A stretch of DNA of 64,000 nt from Halomonas ventosae (GTDB lineage Bacteria > Pseudomonadota > Gammaproteobacteria > Pseudomonadales > Halomonadaceae). The notes below the pieces were generated by a model. It had not been told where the DNA came from, did no database searches, and worked only from the letters and a program-made list of their open reading frames with translations. Shown here in pieces: positions 7,659-17,754 of this stretch. Made by a program: the position numbers and the translations under genes. Each line of letters starts with the position of its first letter. The stretch's first letter is position 1. Where the stretch lies: the NCBI RefSeq assembly GCF_004361885.1, contig NZ_SNWH01000007.1:85935-149934 (forward strand), in the 5' to 3' direction.

Positions 7659-9563
7659 ATGACCACCGCCACACATGAAGAAACCCTCGGCTTCCAGACC
7701 GAGGTCAAGCAGCTGCTGCACCTGATGATCCACTCCCTTTACTCCAACCGGGAGATCTTCCTGCGTGAGCTGATTTCCAACGCTGCCGACGCCTGCGACA
7801 AGCTGCGCTATCAGGCGCTGGATAACGACGCGCTCTATGAAGGCGATAGCGAGCTGCGCATCGAGATCGACCACGACCCCGAGGCGGGCACCGTGACCGT
7901 GCGCGACAACGGCATTGGCATGAACCGCGAGGAGGTGATCGAGAACCTGGGCACCATCGCGCGCAGCGGCACCGCCGAGTTCCTCAAGCAGCTCTCCGGC
8001 GAACAGCAGAAGGATGCCCGGCTGATCGGCCAGTTCGGGGTCGGCTTCTATTCCGGCTTCATCGTCGCCGACGAAATTATCGTGCGCACCCGCAAGGCGG
8101 GCAGCGACAAAGCCGAGGGTGTCGAGTGGCACTCCAGGGGCGAAGGCGAGTTCACTGTCGCCGATATCGAGCGCGAGAAGCACGGCACCGAGATCGTGCT
8201 GCATCTCAAGGCGGACGCCCGTGAATTCGCCGACGACTTCCGCTTGAAGAGCCTGGTGCGCAAGTACTCCGATCACATCGAGGTGCCGGTGCGCATGCCC
8301 AAGGTCGAGAAGGCACGCGACGCGGACGGCAACGAGATCGAGGGCAGCGAAACCACCACCTGGGAGACCGTCAACGAAGCCACTGCGCTGTGGGTGCGCC
8401 CCAAGAGTGAGATCTCCGACGACGAGTACAAGGCCTTCTACAAGCATGTGGCCCATGACTTCAGTGACCCGCTGACCTGGAGCCACAACAAGGTCGAGGG
8501 CAAGCTGGAGTATACCAGCCTGCTCTACGTGCCGAGCCGCGCGCCGTTCGATCTCTATGAGCGCGACGGCGCCCGGGGTGTGAAGCTCTACGTGCAGCGC
8601 GTGTTCATCATGGACGATGCCGAGCAGTTCCTACCCCTTTACCTGCGCTTCATCAAGGGCGTGCTGGATACCCGTGACCTCTCGCTCAACGTCTCCCGCG
8701 AGCTGCTGCAACAGGATCCCAAGGTCGAGAAGATCAAGTCCGCGCTGACCAAGCGCGTGCTGGACATGCTCAAGAAGCTGGCCAAGGACAAAGAGGCCTA
8801 CCAGACCTTCTGGAACACCTTCGGCAGCGTGCTCAAGGAAGGCCCCGCCGAAGATTACGCCAACCGCGAGAATATCGCCGGCCTGCTGCGCTTCTCCACC
8901 ACCCACACCGACACCGGCATTCAGGATCAGTCGCTCGCCGACTACGTAAGCCGCATGAAGGAAGGACAGGAGAAGATCTATTACATCGTCGCCGACAGCT
9001 TCAATGCGGCCAAATCGAGCCCTCATCTGGAGATCTTCCGCAAGAAGGGCATCGAGGTGCTGTTGCTCCATGACCGCATCGACGAATGGCTGATGAGCCA
9101 TCTCACCGAGTTCGAGGGCATGGCCTTCGTCGACGTGGCCAAGGGCGAGCTCGACCTCGGCGAGATCGAGGGCGAGGAAGAGAAGAAGGCGCAGGAGGAG
9201 ACCGCCAAGGCCAAGGAGGCGCTGGTCAAGCGCGTCAAGGCCGCCCTCGGCGCCGAGGTTCAGGACGTCAAGGTGACCCACCGTCTGACCGACTCGCCGG
9301 CCTGCGTGGTGCTGCCCGAGCACGAGATGGGCTTCCAGATGCGCCGGATCATGGAAGCGGCCGGCCAGAAGCTGCCGGAGGTCAAGCCGATCCTCGAGCT
9401 CAACCCCGAGCATCCGCTGGTGGCTCGCCTCGAGGCGGCCGAGGGTGAGGGCTTCGATGATCTAGCGCGGATCCTGCTCGATCAGGCGGTCATCGCCGAG
9501 GGTGGCCACCTTGACGACCCTGCCGCTTACGTCAAGCGTCTCAACGCCCTGCTGAGCGGCTGA
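7659..9563 (+). CDS. htpG: Molecular chaperone HtpG (bacterial Hsp90)
   Basis: 634 residues, the normal HtpG length (E. coli 624). The GHKL ATPase domain shows the N-box [12 protein letters not shown] (N41), DNGIGM at 83-88 and GQFGVGF at 124-130. The middle domain ([12 protein letters not shown]) and the C-terminal dimerisation domain follow, without the eukaryotic charged linker or MEEVD tail. It is a cytosolic ATP-driven chaperone that remodels late-folding clients with DnaK. The only unusual point is a charged stretch near residue 505 ([11 protein letters not shown]), common in the family. It is transcribed from the sigma-32 promoter upstream and ends at a strong hairpin. Confidence 0.97.
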   Translation: MTTATHEETLGFQTEVKQLLHLMIHSLYSNREIFLRELISNAADACDKLRYQALDNDALYEGDSELRIEIDHDPEAGTVTVRDNGIGMNREEVIENLGTIARSGTAEFLKQLSGEQQKDARLIGQFGVGFYSGFIVADEIIVRTRKAGSDKAEGVEWHSRGEGEFTVADIEREKHGTEIVLHLKADAREFADDFRLKSLVRKYSDHIEVPVRMPKVEKARDADGNEIEGSETTTWETVNEATALWVRPKSEISDDEYKAFYKHVAHDFSDPLTWSHNKVEGKLEYTSLLYVPSRAPFDLYERDGARGVKLYVQRVFIMDDAEQFLPLYLRFIKGVLDTRDLSLNVSRELLQQDPKVEKIKSALTKRVLDMLKKLAKDKEAYQTFWNTFGSVLKEGPAEDYANRENIAGLLRFSTTHTDTGIQDQSLADYVSRMKEGQEKIYYIVADSFNAAKSSPHLEIFRKKGIEVLLLHDRIDEWLMSHLTEFEGMAFVDVAKGELDLGEIEGEEEKKAQEETAKAKEALVKRVKAALGAEVQDVKVTHRLTDSPACVVLPEHEMGFQMRRIMEAAGQKLPEVKPILELNPEHPLVARLEAAEGEGFDDLARILLDQAVIAEGGHLDDPAAYVKRLNALLSG

Positions 9564-9585
9564 CACCGTACGCCACAGTACCCAC

Positions 9586-9610
9586 GACGCCACCTTCGGG
9601 TGGCGTCTTT
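9586..9610 (+). terminator. Rho-independent terminator of htpG
   Basis: GACGCCACC-TTCG-GGTGGCGTC is a 9-bp stem with a UUCG tetraloop, followed by TTT. It lies 22 nt after the htpG stop codon. Confidence 0.8.
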
Positions 9611-9844
9611 ATGTCGAGTGCTGTACCGGCCAGGCGGTAACGGGCATGATTCCGCCAGCAGGTTGGTATGCTGCGTGAGTATTCTTTTCGGTGATATCAG
9701 GAGCGTGTTTCGTGCTGCGACGCAGCAAAAAACCCGCGACAAGGCCTTGTGCCAGGGGCCTGCAAAAGGTAACACTGGTAAATCAGCAATAACTACACTC
9801 TGACACGTCATCCTGACCAACATTGGCCACATGGGGGATCCATT

Positions 9845-11416
9845 GTGAAGATAGGCGCACCAAAGGAGAGTGCCCGGGGAGAAGCGCGCGTCGCGCTTAC
9901 CCCCGAGAGCGCAAAGCAGATCCAGAAGCTGGGCCACGAATGCCTGATAGAGGCCGGGGCCGGGGTGGCCGCGGGCTTCCACGATGAGGCCTACCGTGAG
10001 GCGGGGGTCAGCGTCGTCGACGGGACTGATGCCCTCTGGAACCAGGCTGAGGTGGTCATCAAAGTCCGCGAACCCTCCGAGGAGGAGGCTCGCCGCTTGC
10101 GCGAGGGTCAGACCCTGATCGCCTTCTTCTGGCCGGCTCAGAACGAATCGCTGCTCGAGTTGTGCAAAGCCCAGGGCGCCACCGTGATCGCCATGGACAT
10201 GGTGCCGCGCATCTCGCGGGCGCAGAAGATGGATGCGCTCTCGTCGATGGCCAATATCGCCGGCTACCGGGCGGTGATCGAGGCGGGTAACAACTTCGGG
10301 CGCTTCTTCACCGGCCAGGTGACCGCCGCAGGCAAGGTGCCGCCTGCCAAGGTGCTGGTGATCGGCGCCGGGGTGGCAGGTCTGTCCGCCATCGGCACCG
10401 CCACCAGCCTGGGGGCCGTAGTACGCGCCTTCGACGTGCGCCCGGAAGTGGCCGAGCAGATCGAGTCGATGGGCGCCAAGTTTCTGTTCCTCGACTTCGA
10501 CGAGAGCCAGGACGGTTCCGAGACCGGCGGCTATGCGGCCCCATCCAGCCCCGAGTTTCGTGAGAAGCAGCTGGAGTGCTTCTGCGAGCAGGCCCCGGAG
10601 GTTGACATCGTCATCACCACGGCGCTGATCCCCGGCAACCCGGCACCCAAGCTGTGGCTGGAGGACATGGTCGAGGCCATGAAGCCCGGCTCGGTGATCG
10701 TCGACCTAGCGGCCGAGAAGGGCGGCAACTGCGACCTGACCAAGCCCGATGAGAAGGTGGTCACCGACAACGGCGTGACGGTTATCGGTTATACCGACTT
10801 CCCCTCACGCATGGCCACCCAGAGCTCGCTGCTGTATGCCACCAACATCCGCCACATGTTGACCGACCTGACGCCAGAGAAGGATGGCGTGATCAAGCAC
10901 GACATGGAGGACGATGTGATCCGTGGCGCCACGGTGACCCACCAAGGCGAGATCACCTTCCCGCCGCCGCCGCCCAAGGTCAAGGCGATCGGCGCCTCCA
11001 AACCCAAGCCCAAGGAGAAGGAGCCGACGCCTGAGGAGAAGAAGGCCGCCGAGCATGCCGCCTTCAAGGCGCAGACCAAGCGACAGGTGACCCTGCTCGG
11101 CGTGGGTGGCGCGTTGATGTTGTTGCTTGGCCAGGTGGCTCCCGCCTCCTTCATGCAGCACTTCATCGTCTTCGTGCTGGCCTGCTTCGTCGGCTTCCAG
11201 GTGATCTGGGGCGTCAGCCATTCGCTGCATACGCCGCTGATGGCGGTGACCAATGCGATCTCCGGCATCATCATTCTCGGGTCGGTGCTGCAGATCGGCT
11301 CTGGCAGCGTCGTGGTCGGCGTGCTCGCGGCGATCTCGGTGCTGATCGCTTCCATCAATATCGTGGGTGGCTTCCTGGTGACACGCCGGATGCTGGCCAT
11401 GTTCCAGAAATCCTGA
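9845..11416 (+). CDS. pntA: NAD(P) transhydrogenase subunit alpha
   Basis: 523 residues, the fused alpha subunit as in E. coli (510), so domain I and the first membrane helices are in one chain. The N-terminal alanine-dehydrogenase-like NAD(H) domain carries [13 protein letters not shown] near residue 175 and the [15 protein letters not shown] signature. A charged, proline-rich linker (~375-405) leads to about four membrane helices (415-515). With PntB it couples proton movement to hydride transfer from NADH to NADP+, supplying NADPH. It starts with GTG, preceded by GGGGGA; the N-terminus aligns with E. coli PntA from this codon. pntB follows after 16 nt. Confidence 0.96.
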   Translation: MKIGAPKESARGEARVALTPESAKQIQKLGHECLIEAGAGVAAGFHDEAYREAGVSVVDGTDALWNQAEVVIKVREPSEEEARRLREGQTLIAFFWPAQNESLLELCKAQGATVIAMDMVPRISRAQKMDALSSMANIAGYRAVIEAGNNFGRFFTGQVTAAGKVPPAKVLVIGAGVAGLSAIGTATSLGAVVRAFDVRPEVAEQIESMGAKFLFLDFDESQDGSETGGYAAPSSPEFREKQLECFCEQAPEVDIVITTALIPGNPAPKLWLEDMVEAMKPGSVIVDLAAEKGGNCDLTKPDEKVVTDNGVTVIGYTDFPSRMATQSSLLYATNIRHMLTDLTPEKDGVIKHDMEDDVIRGATVTHQGEITFPPPPPKVKAIGASKPKPKEKEPTPEEKKAAEHAAFKAQTKRQVTLLGVGGALMLLLGQVAPASFMQHFIVFVLACFVGFQVIWGVSHSLHTPLMAVTNAISGIIILGSVLQIGSGSVVVGVLAAISVLIASINIVGGFLVTRRMLAMFQKS

Positions 11417-11432
11417 GCGGCGGAGAGACGAC

Positions 11433-12875
11433 ATGTTGGGTCAAGAATTCGTATCTGCCGCGGCGATCGCGGCAAGTGTTCTGTTCATCCTCTCGCTGGG
11501 GGGGCTGAGTAACCAGGAGAAGGCCAAGCGCGCCGTCTGGTACGGCATCGTCGGCATGGCGGTGGCGGTGTTCTTCACCGCCTTCGGGCCGGGCATCGGC
11601 GGCTACTGGTGGATGGTTCCGATGATGATCATCGGCGCAGCGGTGGGCGCTTATGTGGCCAAGAAGGTCGACATGACCGAGATGCCCCAACTGGTCGCGG
11701 CGTTGCACAGCTTCGTCGGCCTGGCGGCGGTGTTCGTGGCCTGGAACGCCGATCTCGAGCGGCGTCGTGTGATGGCGGCGCGGCTTGCGGATGCCTCGAT
11801 GCAGGAGTTCTCGGCATTCGCCGCCCTGGTGGCCGAGAAGACGCCTGCCGAGCTGACTTTCCTGCAGGTGGAGGTGGTGCTCGGCATCTTCATCGGTGCG
11901 GTGACCTTCACCGGTTCGGTGATCGCCTTCGGCAAGCTGGCCGGCAAGGTTGACGGCAAGCCCAAGCAGCTGCCCGGCGGGCATCTGCTCAATGCCGGTG
12001 CGGCGGTGCTGTCGCTGCTGCTGGCCATTCTTTACCTGAACGGCGCCGGTTTCTGGACGCTGCTGGTACTGGCGGCGCTGGCCTTCTTTATTGGCTACCA
12101 CCTGATCATGGGCATCGGTGGCGCCGACATGCCGGTGGTGGTATCGATGCTCAACAGCTATTCCGGCTGGGCCGCGGCGGCCATCGGTTTCACGCTGTCC
12201 AACGACCTGCTGATCGTCACCGGCGCGCTGGTCGGCTCCTCCGGTGCCATCCTGTCGTACATCATGTGCAAGGCGATGAACCGCAACTTCATCAACGTCA
12301 TCCTCGGCGGCTTCGGTGGCAGCCAGGGGCCGGCGGCGGAGATCGAGGGCGAGCAGGTGTCCATCGATGCCGGCGGCGTGGCCAGCGCCCTCAACGATGC
12401 CGACAGCGTGATTATCGTGCCGGGTTACGGCATGGCGGTCGCCCAGGCGCAGAACGCAGTCAGCGAGTTGACCCGCAAATTGCGCGCCGCCGGCAAGAAT
12501 GTGCGTTTCGGCATTCACCCGGTGGCGGGTCGCCTGCCGGGGCACATGAACGTGCTGCTCGCCGAGGCCAAGGTGCCCTACGACATCGTGCTGGAGATGG
12601 ACGAGATCAACGACGACTTCCCCGATACTGACGTGGTGATCGTCATCGGCTCCAACGACATCGTCAATCCGGCGGCTCAGGAGGATCCCAACAGCCCGAT
12701 CGCCGGCATGCCGGTGCTCAAGGTGTGGGAGGCCAAGCAGGTCTTCGTCTGCAAGCGTGGCCAGGGGACCGGCTACTCCGGCATCGAGAACCCGCTGTTC
12801 TTCAAGGAGAACACGCGGATGTTCTATGGCGATGCTAGGTCGAGCATCGACTCGCTGCTGCCGCTGATCGACTGA
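11433..12875 (+). CDS. pntB: NAD(P) transhydrogenase subunit beta
   Basis: 480 residues (E. coli 462). Residues ~1-290 hold about nine membrane helices, including the [14 protein letters not shown] segment with the conserved proton-channel histidine. The C-terminal ~180 residues are the NADP(H)-binding domain III with [12 protein letters not shown] and [12 protein letters not shown]. It partners PntA in the inner-membrane proton-translocating transhydrogenase. It is cotranscribed with pntA (16-nt gap, GGAGAGAC before the ATG) and followed by a clear terminator. Confidence 0.96.
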   Translation: MLGQEFVSAAAIAASVLFILSLGGLSNQEKAKRAVWYGIVGMAVAVFFTAFGPGIGGYWWMVPMMIIGAAVGAYVAKKVDMTEMPQLVAALHSFVGLAAVFVAWNADLERRRVMAARLADASMQEFSAFAALVAEKTPAELTFLQVEVVLGIFIGAVTFTGSVIAFGKLAGKVDGKPKQLPGGHLLNAGAAVLSLLLAILYLNGAGFWTLLVLAALAFFIGYHLIMGIGGADMPVVVSMLNSYSGWAAAAIGFTLSNDLLIVTGALVGSSGAILSYIMCKAMNRNFINVILGGFGGSQGPAAEIEGEQVSIDAGGVASALNDADSVIIVPGYGMAVAQAQNAVSELTRKLRAAGKNVRFGIHPVAGRLPGHMNVLLAEAKVPYDIVLEMDEINDDFPDTDVVIVIGSNDIVNPAAQEDPNSPIAGMPVLKVWEAKQVFVCKRGQGTGYSGIENPLFFKENTRMFYGDARSSIDSLLPLID

Positions 12876-12922
12876 TCCGGCGCACCCGGGCCGCATCGCC
12901 GGCCCGGCCTTGTTATCTCGAT

Positions 12923-12946
12923 ACGCCCCTTCGTGGGGCGTTTTTT
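12923..12946 (+). terminator. Rho-independent terminator of pntAB
   Basis: ACGCCCC-TTCGT-GGGGCGT forms a 7-bp stem followed by TTTTT. It lies 48 nt after the pntB stop and upstream of gpsA, separating the two transcription units. Confidence 0.85.
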
Positions 12947-12960
12947 CGTTACACTTCCCA

Positions 12961-12977
12961 CATCCATCCATCCATCC
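12961..12977 (+). repeat. Tetranucleotide repeat (CATC)4 in gpsA leader
   Basis: Four exact CATC units plus one base end 17 nt before the gpsA start codon, between the pntAB terminator and the GGGGCGAG ribosome-binding site. Tetranucleotide tracts can change length by slippage, though four units is short. Confidence 0.7.
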
Positions 12978-12994
12978 AACGTCGCGGGGCGAGC

Positions 12995-14062
12995 ATGTCA
13001 GATCAACCCATGCGTGTGGCGGTGCTCGGTGGCGGCAGCTTCGGCACTGCCCTGGCCAGCATCGCCGCCGATAACGCCGCCGAGGTGCGCCAATGGTTGC
13101 GCGACCCCGGCCTGGCGGCGCAGATCACCCAAGAGCACCGTAACAGCCGCTACCTGCCGGACTTCGTCATCAATCCTGCGGTGGTGGCTTCAAGCGACAT
13201 GGCCGAGGTTCTCAAGGACGCCGATCTGGTGCTGGTGGCCATTCCCTCCACGGCCTTCCGCGAGGTGGTGCGCCAGGCACGGCCCTGCCTTCATGACACG
13301 CAGATACTGGTCAGCACCACCAAGGGCATCCAGGAGGAGGGCTTCAAGCTGATGAGCCAGATCCTCGAGGAGGAAACCGGCTTTCCGCACATCGGCGTGA
13401 TCTCGGGGCCCAACCTCGCCGCGGAGATTGCCGACAAGCAGCTCACCGCCACGGTGATCGCCAGCGATGATCCAAACACCCGTACCTGCGTGCAGACGGC
13501 CCTGGGCTGCGATTACTTCCGGGTCTACGCCAGCAATGATCGCTATGGGGTGGAACTGGGCGGGGCGCTGAAGAACATCTATGCGATCGCCGCCGGCATG
13601 GCGGCGGCACTGGGCATGGGCGAGAACACCCGCAGCATGCTGATGACCCGAGCACTGGCCGAGATGAGCCGCTTCGCGGTGGATCAGGGGGCCAATCCCA
13701 TGACCTTCCTAGGGCTGGCTGGCGTGGGTGACCTGATCGTCACCTGCTCCTCGGCGCTGTCGCGCAACTATCGTGTGGGCCAGGCGCTGGGCGAGGGCAA
13801 GACCCTGGACGAGGCCGTCGACGCCCTGGGCCAGGTCGCCGAGGGCGTCAATACCGTGCGTTTGGTGCGCAACAAGGCGCATGAGGAAGGGGTCTACATG
13901 CCGCTGGCCGAGGGCCTCTACCAGGTACTCTTCGACGGCGTGCCGGCTCGCGATATGGCGCGATTGCTGATGCTCGGCGAGCAGAGCAGCGACGTGGAGT
14001 TCGTGCTACCACGCAAGGTCGTGCAGCAGGATCGGCGCCAGGGGAGTAAGCATCATGGCTGA
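12995..14062 (+). CDS. gpsA: Glycerol-3-phosphate dehydrogenase [NAD(P)+]
   Basis: 355 residues. The Rossmann motif GGGSFGTA starts at residue 12. STTKGI and [10 protein letters not shown] follow. The catalytic lysine is K193 in [13 protein letters not shown]. The C-terminal helical domain has [12 protein letters not shown]. It reduces dihydroxyacetone phosphate to sn-glycerol 3-phosphate in the cytosol, the entry to phospholipid synthesis. A second ATG five codons in is possible, but GGGGCGAG lies just upstream of 12995. The 3' end overlaps sixA by 8 nt, so the two are translationally coupled. Confidence 0.95.
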   Translation: MSDQPMRVAVLGGGSFGTALASIAADNAAEVRQWLRDPGLAAQITQEHRNSRYLPDFVINPAVVASSDMAEVLKDADLVLVAIPSTAFREVVRQARPCLHDTQILVSTTKGIQEEGFKLMSQILEEETGFPHIGVISGPNLAAEIADKQLTATVIASDDPNTRTCVQTALGCDYFRVYASNDRYGVELGGALKNIYAIAAGMAAALGMGENTRSMLMTRALAEMSRFAVDQGANPMTFLGLAGVGDLIVTCSSALSRNYRVGQALGEGKTLDEAVDALGQVAEGVNTVRLVRNKAHEEGVYMPLAEGLYQVLFDGVPARDMARLLMLGEQSSDVEFVLPRKVVQQDRRQGSKHHG

Positions 14063-14537
14063 ACGCCTGCTGATCATGCGCCACGCGGAGGCCGCCCCGG
14101 GCCGGCCTGACAACGAGCGCGAGTTGACCACTGCGGGACAGGAGCAGGCCCGGCGCATGGCTCGCGGGCTCGCCGCCCGCCAGGATCTGGACCTCGCGCG
14201 CTTGCGCCTGCTGACCAGCCCCTACGTGCGGGCCCGGCAGACGGCGGCGCGAATCGCCGAGCCCCTCGGGCTGGTGGTCGAGCCGCTGGGGCTCATGACC
14301 CCTGATGATCCCGCCGAGGCGGTGATCGAATGGCTGCTCGTCGAGCCCCATGACCGGCCTCTAATGCTCGTCAGTCACATGCCGCTGGTCGCCTCGCTGA
14401 CCGGGCTGCTGGTGGAAGGGCGGGGCGATCGCGGCCCCGGCTTTCTGCCGGCCGGCCTGGCGGAGTTCGAAGCCGAGGTATGGGCGCCGGGCTGCGCGAG
14501 ACTGGTGGGCTTCACGACTCCCGCCGAGCGGGGCTAG
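14055..14537 (+). CDS. sixA: SixA-type phosphohistidine phosphatase
   Basis: 160 residues, SixA length (E. coli 161). The histidine-phosphatase RH motif occurs at R9-H10 (IMRHAEA). [13 protein letters not shown] and the second catalytic histidine in LVSHMPLV are present. SixA removes phosphate from histidine residues of phosphorelay proteins (in E. coli, ArcB or the nitrogen PTS). It overlaps the end of gpsA by 8 nt. Its stop codon interlocks tail-to-tail with that of the AEC transporter, sharing CTAG. Confidence 0.9.
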   Translation: MAERLLIMRHAEAAPGRPDNERELTTAGQEQARRMARGLAARQDLDLARLRLLTSPYVRARQTAARIAEPLGLVVEPLGLMTPDDPAEAVIEWLLVEPHDRPLMLVSHMPLVASLTGLLVEGRGDRGPGFLPAGLAEFEAEVWAPGCARLVGFTTPAERG

Positions 14538-15481
14538 ATCAGCCCGGCCAGCTGCAGGCCAAAGGCGCCGAGGGTAATGGTCAGGCTGGCCATCAGCGTG
14601 GTCAGGGCAATGATATTGGCGGTGAGCCCGGCATTGGCGCCCATCGCCTTGGCCATCACGAAGGCGGCGGCGGCAGTGGGACTGGCGAAGAACAAAAACA
14701 TCACCCCAAGCGCCGGACCTTCGAAACCGGCGAGCCAGGCAGCGCCCGTGGCCAGCATCGGCAGGGTGACCATCTTCATCAGGCTGGCGCTGAGGGCCAG
14801 CCGGCCCGAGTGGCGGATCTCGCTGAACGAGAGCGTGGCGCCGATGCAGATCAGCGCGAGCGGCAGGGTCAGCGAGGCGAAGTAGTCGCCGGAGGTCGCA
14901 AGCCAGCCGGGCAGCGGCCAGCCCGTCGTCGCCACCGGCACGGCGACGACGACCGCCAGGATCAGCGGGTTGGTGGCGATATGGCGCAGCATGCTGCGCC
15001 AGTCGGCCCTTTGTCCCTCCTGGTAGGTGACCAGGGCGATCACCGAGAAGGCGTTGTAGGTGAGAATCACCACGCCCAGCAGCAGGCTGCCGGTGGAGAG
15101 GCCGAAGTGGCCATACATGCCCGCGGCAAGCGCCAGGCCGACGATGCCGCAGTTGCCGCGGAAGGCTCCCTGGATGTAGACGCCGCGCTCCCGATAGGGC
15201 ACCCGCAGGCTCGCCCACCCCCAGCAGAACAGCACGCTGCCGAGGGTGGCCACGGCGAAAAAGCCGAGCAGGCTCGGATCGAGGGCGGCGCTCAGGTCGG
15301 CGCGGACGATACTGAGGAAGATCAGCGTCGGCAGGGTCGCCTTGAACACCAGCTGCGATGCGGTGGCGACGAAGGCGGGGTCGATCCAGCGTGCCCGCTT
15401 GAGCCCCAGGCCGATGAAGACCATGGCGAAGACCGGTAGGGTGATCTCAAGTGTCGAGCGAAAGAGCTCGTACATCGCCAT
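14534..15481 (-). CDS. AEC (auxin efflux carrier) family transporter
   Basis: 315 residues with about ten hydrophobic segments in the 5+5 arrangement of the AEC/BASS fold. Family features are LPVFAMVFIGLGLKR in the first helix, FRGNCGIVGLALA in the crossover region and FASPTAAAAFVMAK in the second. Bacterial AEC members export or import small organic acids (for example malonate or malate), but the substrate is not assignable here. The start at 15481 is chosen because its ATG overlaps by one base the TGA of a 29-codon reading frame upstream (TGATG), a coupling arrangement. The alternative ATG at 15475 would remove two residues. Confidence 0.85.
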   Translation of the reverse strand: MAMYELFRSTLEITLPVFAMVFIGLGLKRARWIDPAFVATASQLVFKATLPTLIFLSIVRADLSAALDPSLLGFFAVATLGSVLFCWGWASLRVPYRERGVYIQGAFRGNCGIVGLALAAGMYGHFGLSTGSLLLGVVILTYNAFSVIALVTYQEGQRADWRSMLRHIATNPLILAVVVAVPVATTGWPLPGWLATSGDYFASLTLPLALICIGATLSFSEIRHSGRLALSASLMKMVTLPMLATGAAWLAGFEGPALGVMFLFFASPTAAAAFVMAKAMGANAGLTANIIALTTLMASLTITLGAFGLQLAGLI

Positions 15482-15570
15482 CAGCGCGTCAGCCACAGGC
15501 CGACCACAATGGCAGCCAGTACGGTAGCGAAGAAGATTCGGTTGCGCAGGTGGGTATGGCGTGGGGACAT
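15481..15570 (-). CDS. 29-residue single-helix membrane peptide upstream of AEC transporter
   Basis: ATG at 15570 opens a 29-codon frame ending in TGA at 15483-15481. It encodes a basic N-terminus (MSPRHTHLRNR), one hydrophobic helix (IFFATVLAAIVVGLWL) and a final TR. The TGA overlaps the ATG of the AEC transporter (TGATG), which implies translational coupling and supports both starts. CTGGAG lies upstream but at a rather long ~13-nt spacing. It could be a small partner subunit of the transporter or a leader whose translation opens the transporter start. No family recognised. Confidence 0.5.
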   Translation of the reverse strand: MSPRHTHLRNRIFFATVLAAIVVGLWLTR

Positions 15571-15688
15571 CGGCGTGCTGGGGCTCCAGAAGTGGGTCAT
15601 GGCCGGAGATCATTTGGCAAGATATGGTAATCTCGTTAGCCTGCTAGCGCCAAGACGGGCCTTCGTTACCCCCCAACAGGACGTTGTC

Positions 15689-16630
15689 ATGCCCCCCGCT
15701 GAGACCCCGAGACCCACGCTGTTCCCTACCCATGCCAAGGGCATGAGCGAGCCGCGTTCCCTGAGGCTGGCCGGCGGCCGCCTGGCGGCGCTGGCCTGGG
15801 GCGATGACCAGGCCCCCACCTGGCTGGCGCTGCACGGCTGGCTGGACAATGCCGCCAGCTTCTCCCGTCTTGCGCCGCGGCTGGTTGCCGCCCTGGGCAT
15901 CCGTGTGGTGGCCATCGACTTCGCCGGCCACGGCCTGTCCCGCCATCGGCCCGGGGACTATGCGCTCTGGGACTACTGCCACGACCTTCTCGATGCCTGC
16001 GACCATCTAGAGCTTTCCCGAGTGCCCCTGCTGGCCCATTCCATGGGGGCCGGGGTAGCCTGCCTGGCGGCCGCTGCCCTGCCGGAGCGCGTCGCGACAC
16101 TGGTACTGCTCGATGGCCTGGGGGCGCTGACCACCGAGGCCGTAGACGCGCCTGCCCAGCTGCGCAAGGGACTGCTCGCCGACCGGCGTCCGCTCTCGCC
16201 GGCGCCGCGCTATGCTGATAGTGAGACCGCCGTGATGGCACGGGTCGTCGGCGGAGCGACGCCCATCGATGTCGAGACGGCACGCCCGCTGGTTGCCCGC
16301 AACCTGGAAACGCTACCCGATAGCCATGTGCAGTTGCGTACCGACGCCCGCCTGCTGCGTCCGTCGCTGGTTCGGTTCACCCCCGAGCAGGTGGCGGCCA
16401 CGCTGAGCGCGATGTGCTGCCCGGTGCTGCTGGTAGAGGGAGAGACCGGCATCCTGGGCGAGCGGGCTCGGGCACAGCAGGCTCGGGCGGCAGTGGCGAG
16501 GCTGACCCGCCGCGTGTTGCCAGGAGGGCATCATCTGCATCTCGAACCCTTGACCGTGACGCAGGTAGCTAAGGTCATCGCCGCCTGGCACAGCGCCGAG
16601 CGCGGCGCCGATAAGGAGCCTGGACCATGA
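15689..16630 (+). CDS. Alpha/beta hydrolase
   Basis: 313 residues with the alpha/beta hydrolase plan. The oxyanion-side motif HGWLDN follows the first strands. The nucleophile elbow AHSMGAG has the serine at S118. FAGHGLS is present, and a C-terminal histidine lies in LPGGHHLHLEP. The closest general class is the serine-hydrolase group that includes MhpC-like and lipase-like enzymes; the substrate is unknown. CAGGA lies 7 nt before the ATG. Its stop overlaps the ATG of the patatin-like gene by 4 nt, so two predicted ester hydrolases are co-translated. Confidence 0.85.
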   Translation: MPPAETPRPTLFPTHAKGMSEPRSLRLAGGRLAALAWGDDQAPTWLALHGWLDNAASFSRLAPRLVAALGIRVVAIDFAGHGLSRHRPGDYALWDYCHDLLDACDHLELSRVPLLAHSMGAGVACLAAAALPERVATLVLLDGLGALTTEAVDAPAQLRKGLLADRRPLSPAPRYADSETAVMARVVGGATPIDVETARPLVARNLETLPDSHVQLRTDARLLRPSLVRFTPEQVAATLSAMCCPVLLVEGETGILGERARAQQARAAVARLTRRVLPGGHHLHLEPLTVTQVAKVIAAWHSAERGADKEPGP

Positions 16631-17652
16631 CCGAACATCACAAGGCCGACACTCCCCGTGACCAGACGGTGGCGCTGGTGCTCGGCAGCGGGGGAGCCCG
16701 CGGCTATGCGCATATCGGGGTGATCGAGGAACTCGAGGCACGCGGCTATCGTGTGGTGGCGATCTCGGGGTGCTCCATGGGTGCCGTGATAGGCGGTGTC
16801 TTCGCTGCCGGGCAGCTGGCTGCCTATCGGGACTGGGTCTGCCGACTGGATTATGTCGATGTGCTCAAGCTGATCGACGTGACCTGGAGCCCGATGGGCG
16901 CCATGAGAGCCAACAAGGTGATGGACAAGCTCGAGAGCCTGATCGGTGATACTCGCATCGAGGACCTGGCGATTGCCGTGACCACGCTGGCGACCGACCT
17001 GACCCGCCAGCGTGAGGTATGGTTCCAGAGCGGCTCGTTGCTTGAGGCGATCCGTGCTTCCATCGCCATCCCCGGGGTGATCACGCCGGTGCATCGCGGT
17101 GACCAGGTGCTGGTGGACGGCGGACTGCTCAACCCGCTGCCGATCACTCCCACGGTGTCGGCCCAGGCGGACTTCGTGCTGGCGGTGAATGTCACCGCGC
17201 ATAGCCCTCTCCCGGTCACTCTGGAAGAGCTGCTGCCCCCGGATGAGGCCGCCCAGGAGCAGGCCCGAGAGCAATCCCGGGAGGCTGCTGGCAGCAGTGT
17301 CGCCAGCTGGATCGGCGGTGTTCGCGGGGCCACTCGACGGCTCTTCGATGGCCTGGGCAGTAGCGATCCCGCCGCTGACACGGGTGCCAGGCGCAAGGTG
17401 GTGGACGAAGCCCTGGAGCGCGGTCGACGCGAGTGGGGGCGCCTGGATATGGTGCTGGCCTCTTTCGATATCACCCAGGCGGCCTTGGCCAAGTACAAGG
17501 TGGCAGGCTACCCGCCGGATGTGCTCATTGAGGTGCCCAAGACGGTCTGCGGTGCCTACGAGTTCCACCGTGCCGAGGCGCTGATCTGCCTTGGCCGACA
17601 CCTGACCGTAGAAGCGCTGGACCGCTTCGAAGGGCGTACTCATCCCGGTTGA
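16627..17652 (+). CDS. Patatin-like phospholipase (RssA-type)
   Basis: 341 residues. The patatin active site is complete: oxyanion loop GSGGARGYAH, nucleophile GCSMG with S50, and the catalytic aspartate in DGG at D164. RASIAIPGVITPV also fits the bacterial RssA/NTE-like group. The extra C-terminal ~130 residues, with a Gln/Glu-rich helix (PPDEAAQEQAREQSR) and a second globular part (DMVLASFDITQAALAKY), are longer than in E. coli RssA (about 300). Members hydrolyse phospholipid or lysophospholipid acyl esters. Translationally coupled to the upstream hydrolase (ATGA overlap). Confidence 0.88.
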   Translation: MTEHHKADTPRDQTVALVLGSGGARGYAHIGVIEELEARGYRVVAISGCSMGAVIGGVFAAGQLAAYRDWVCRLDYVDVLKLIDVTWSPMGAMRANKVMDKLESLIGDTRIEDLAIAVTTLATDLTRQREVWFQSGSLLEAIRASIAIPGVITPVHRGDQVLVDGGLLNPLPITPTVSAQADFVLAVNVTAHSPLPVTLEELLPPDEAAQEQAREQSREAAGSSVASWIGGVRGATRRLFDGLGSSDPAADTGARRKVVDEALERGRREWGRLDMVLASFDITQAALAKYKVAGYPPDVLIEVPKTVCGAYEFHRAEALICLGRHLTVEALDRFEGRTHPG

Positions 17653-17754
17653 GGGAGTTCGTCTGTCGGCGTGGAGTCTTCATCCACTAAAGACGCCGGG
17701 GGAGGCAGGGATAAGAGGGATAGCGAGAGGAATAAGGCAGTGTCTTGAGCACCA

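Noticed and set aside
11355..12971. A 538-codon minus-strand frame opposite pntB
   Set aside because: Antisense shadow of pntB. Composition follows codon complementarity (many His, Arg, Asp) and there is no domain signature.
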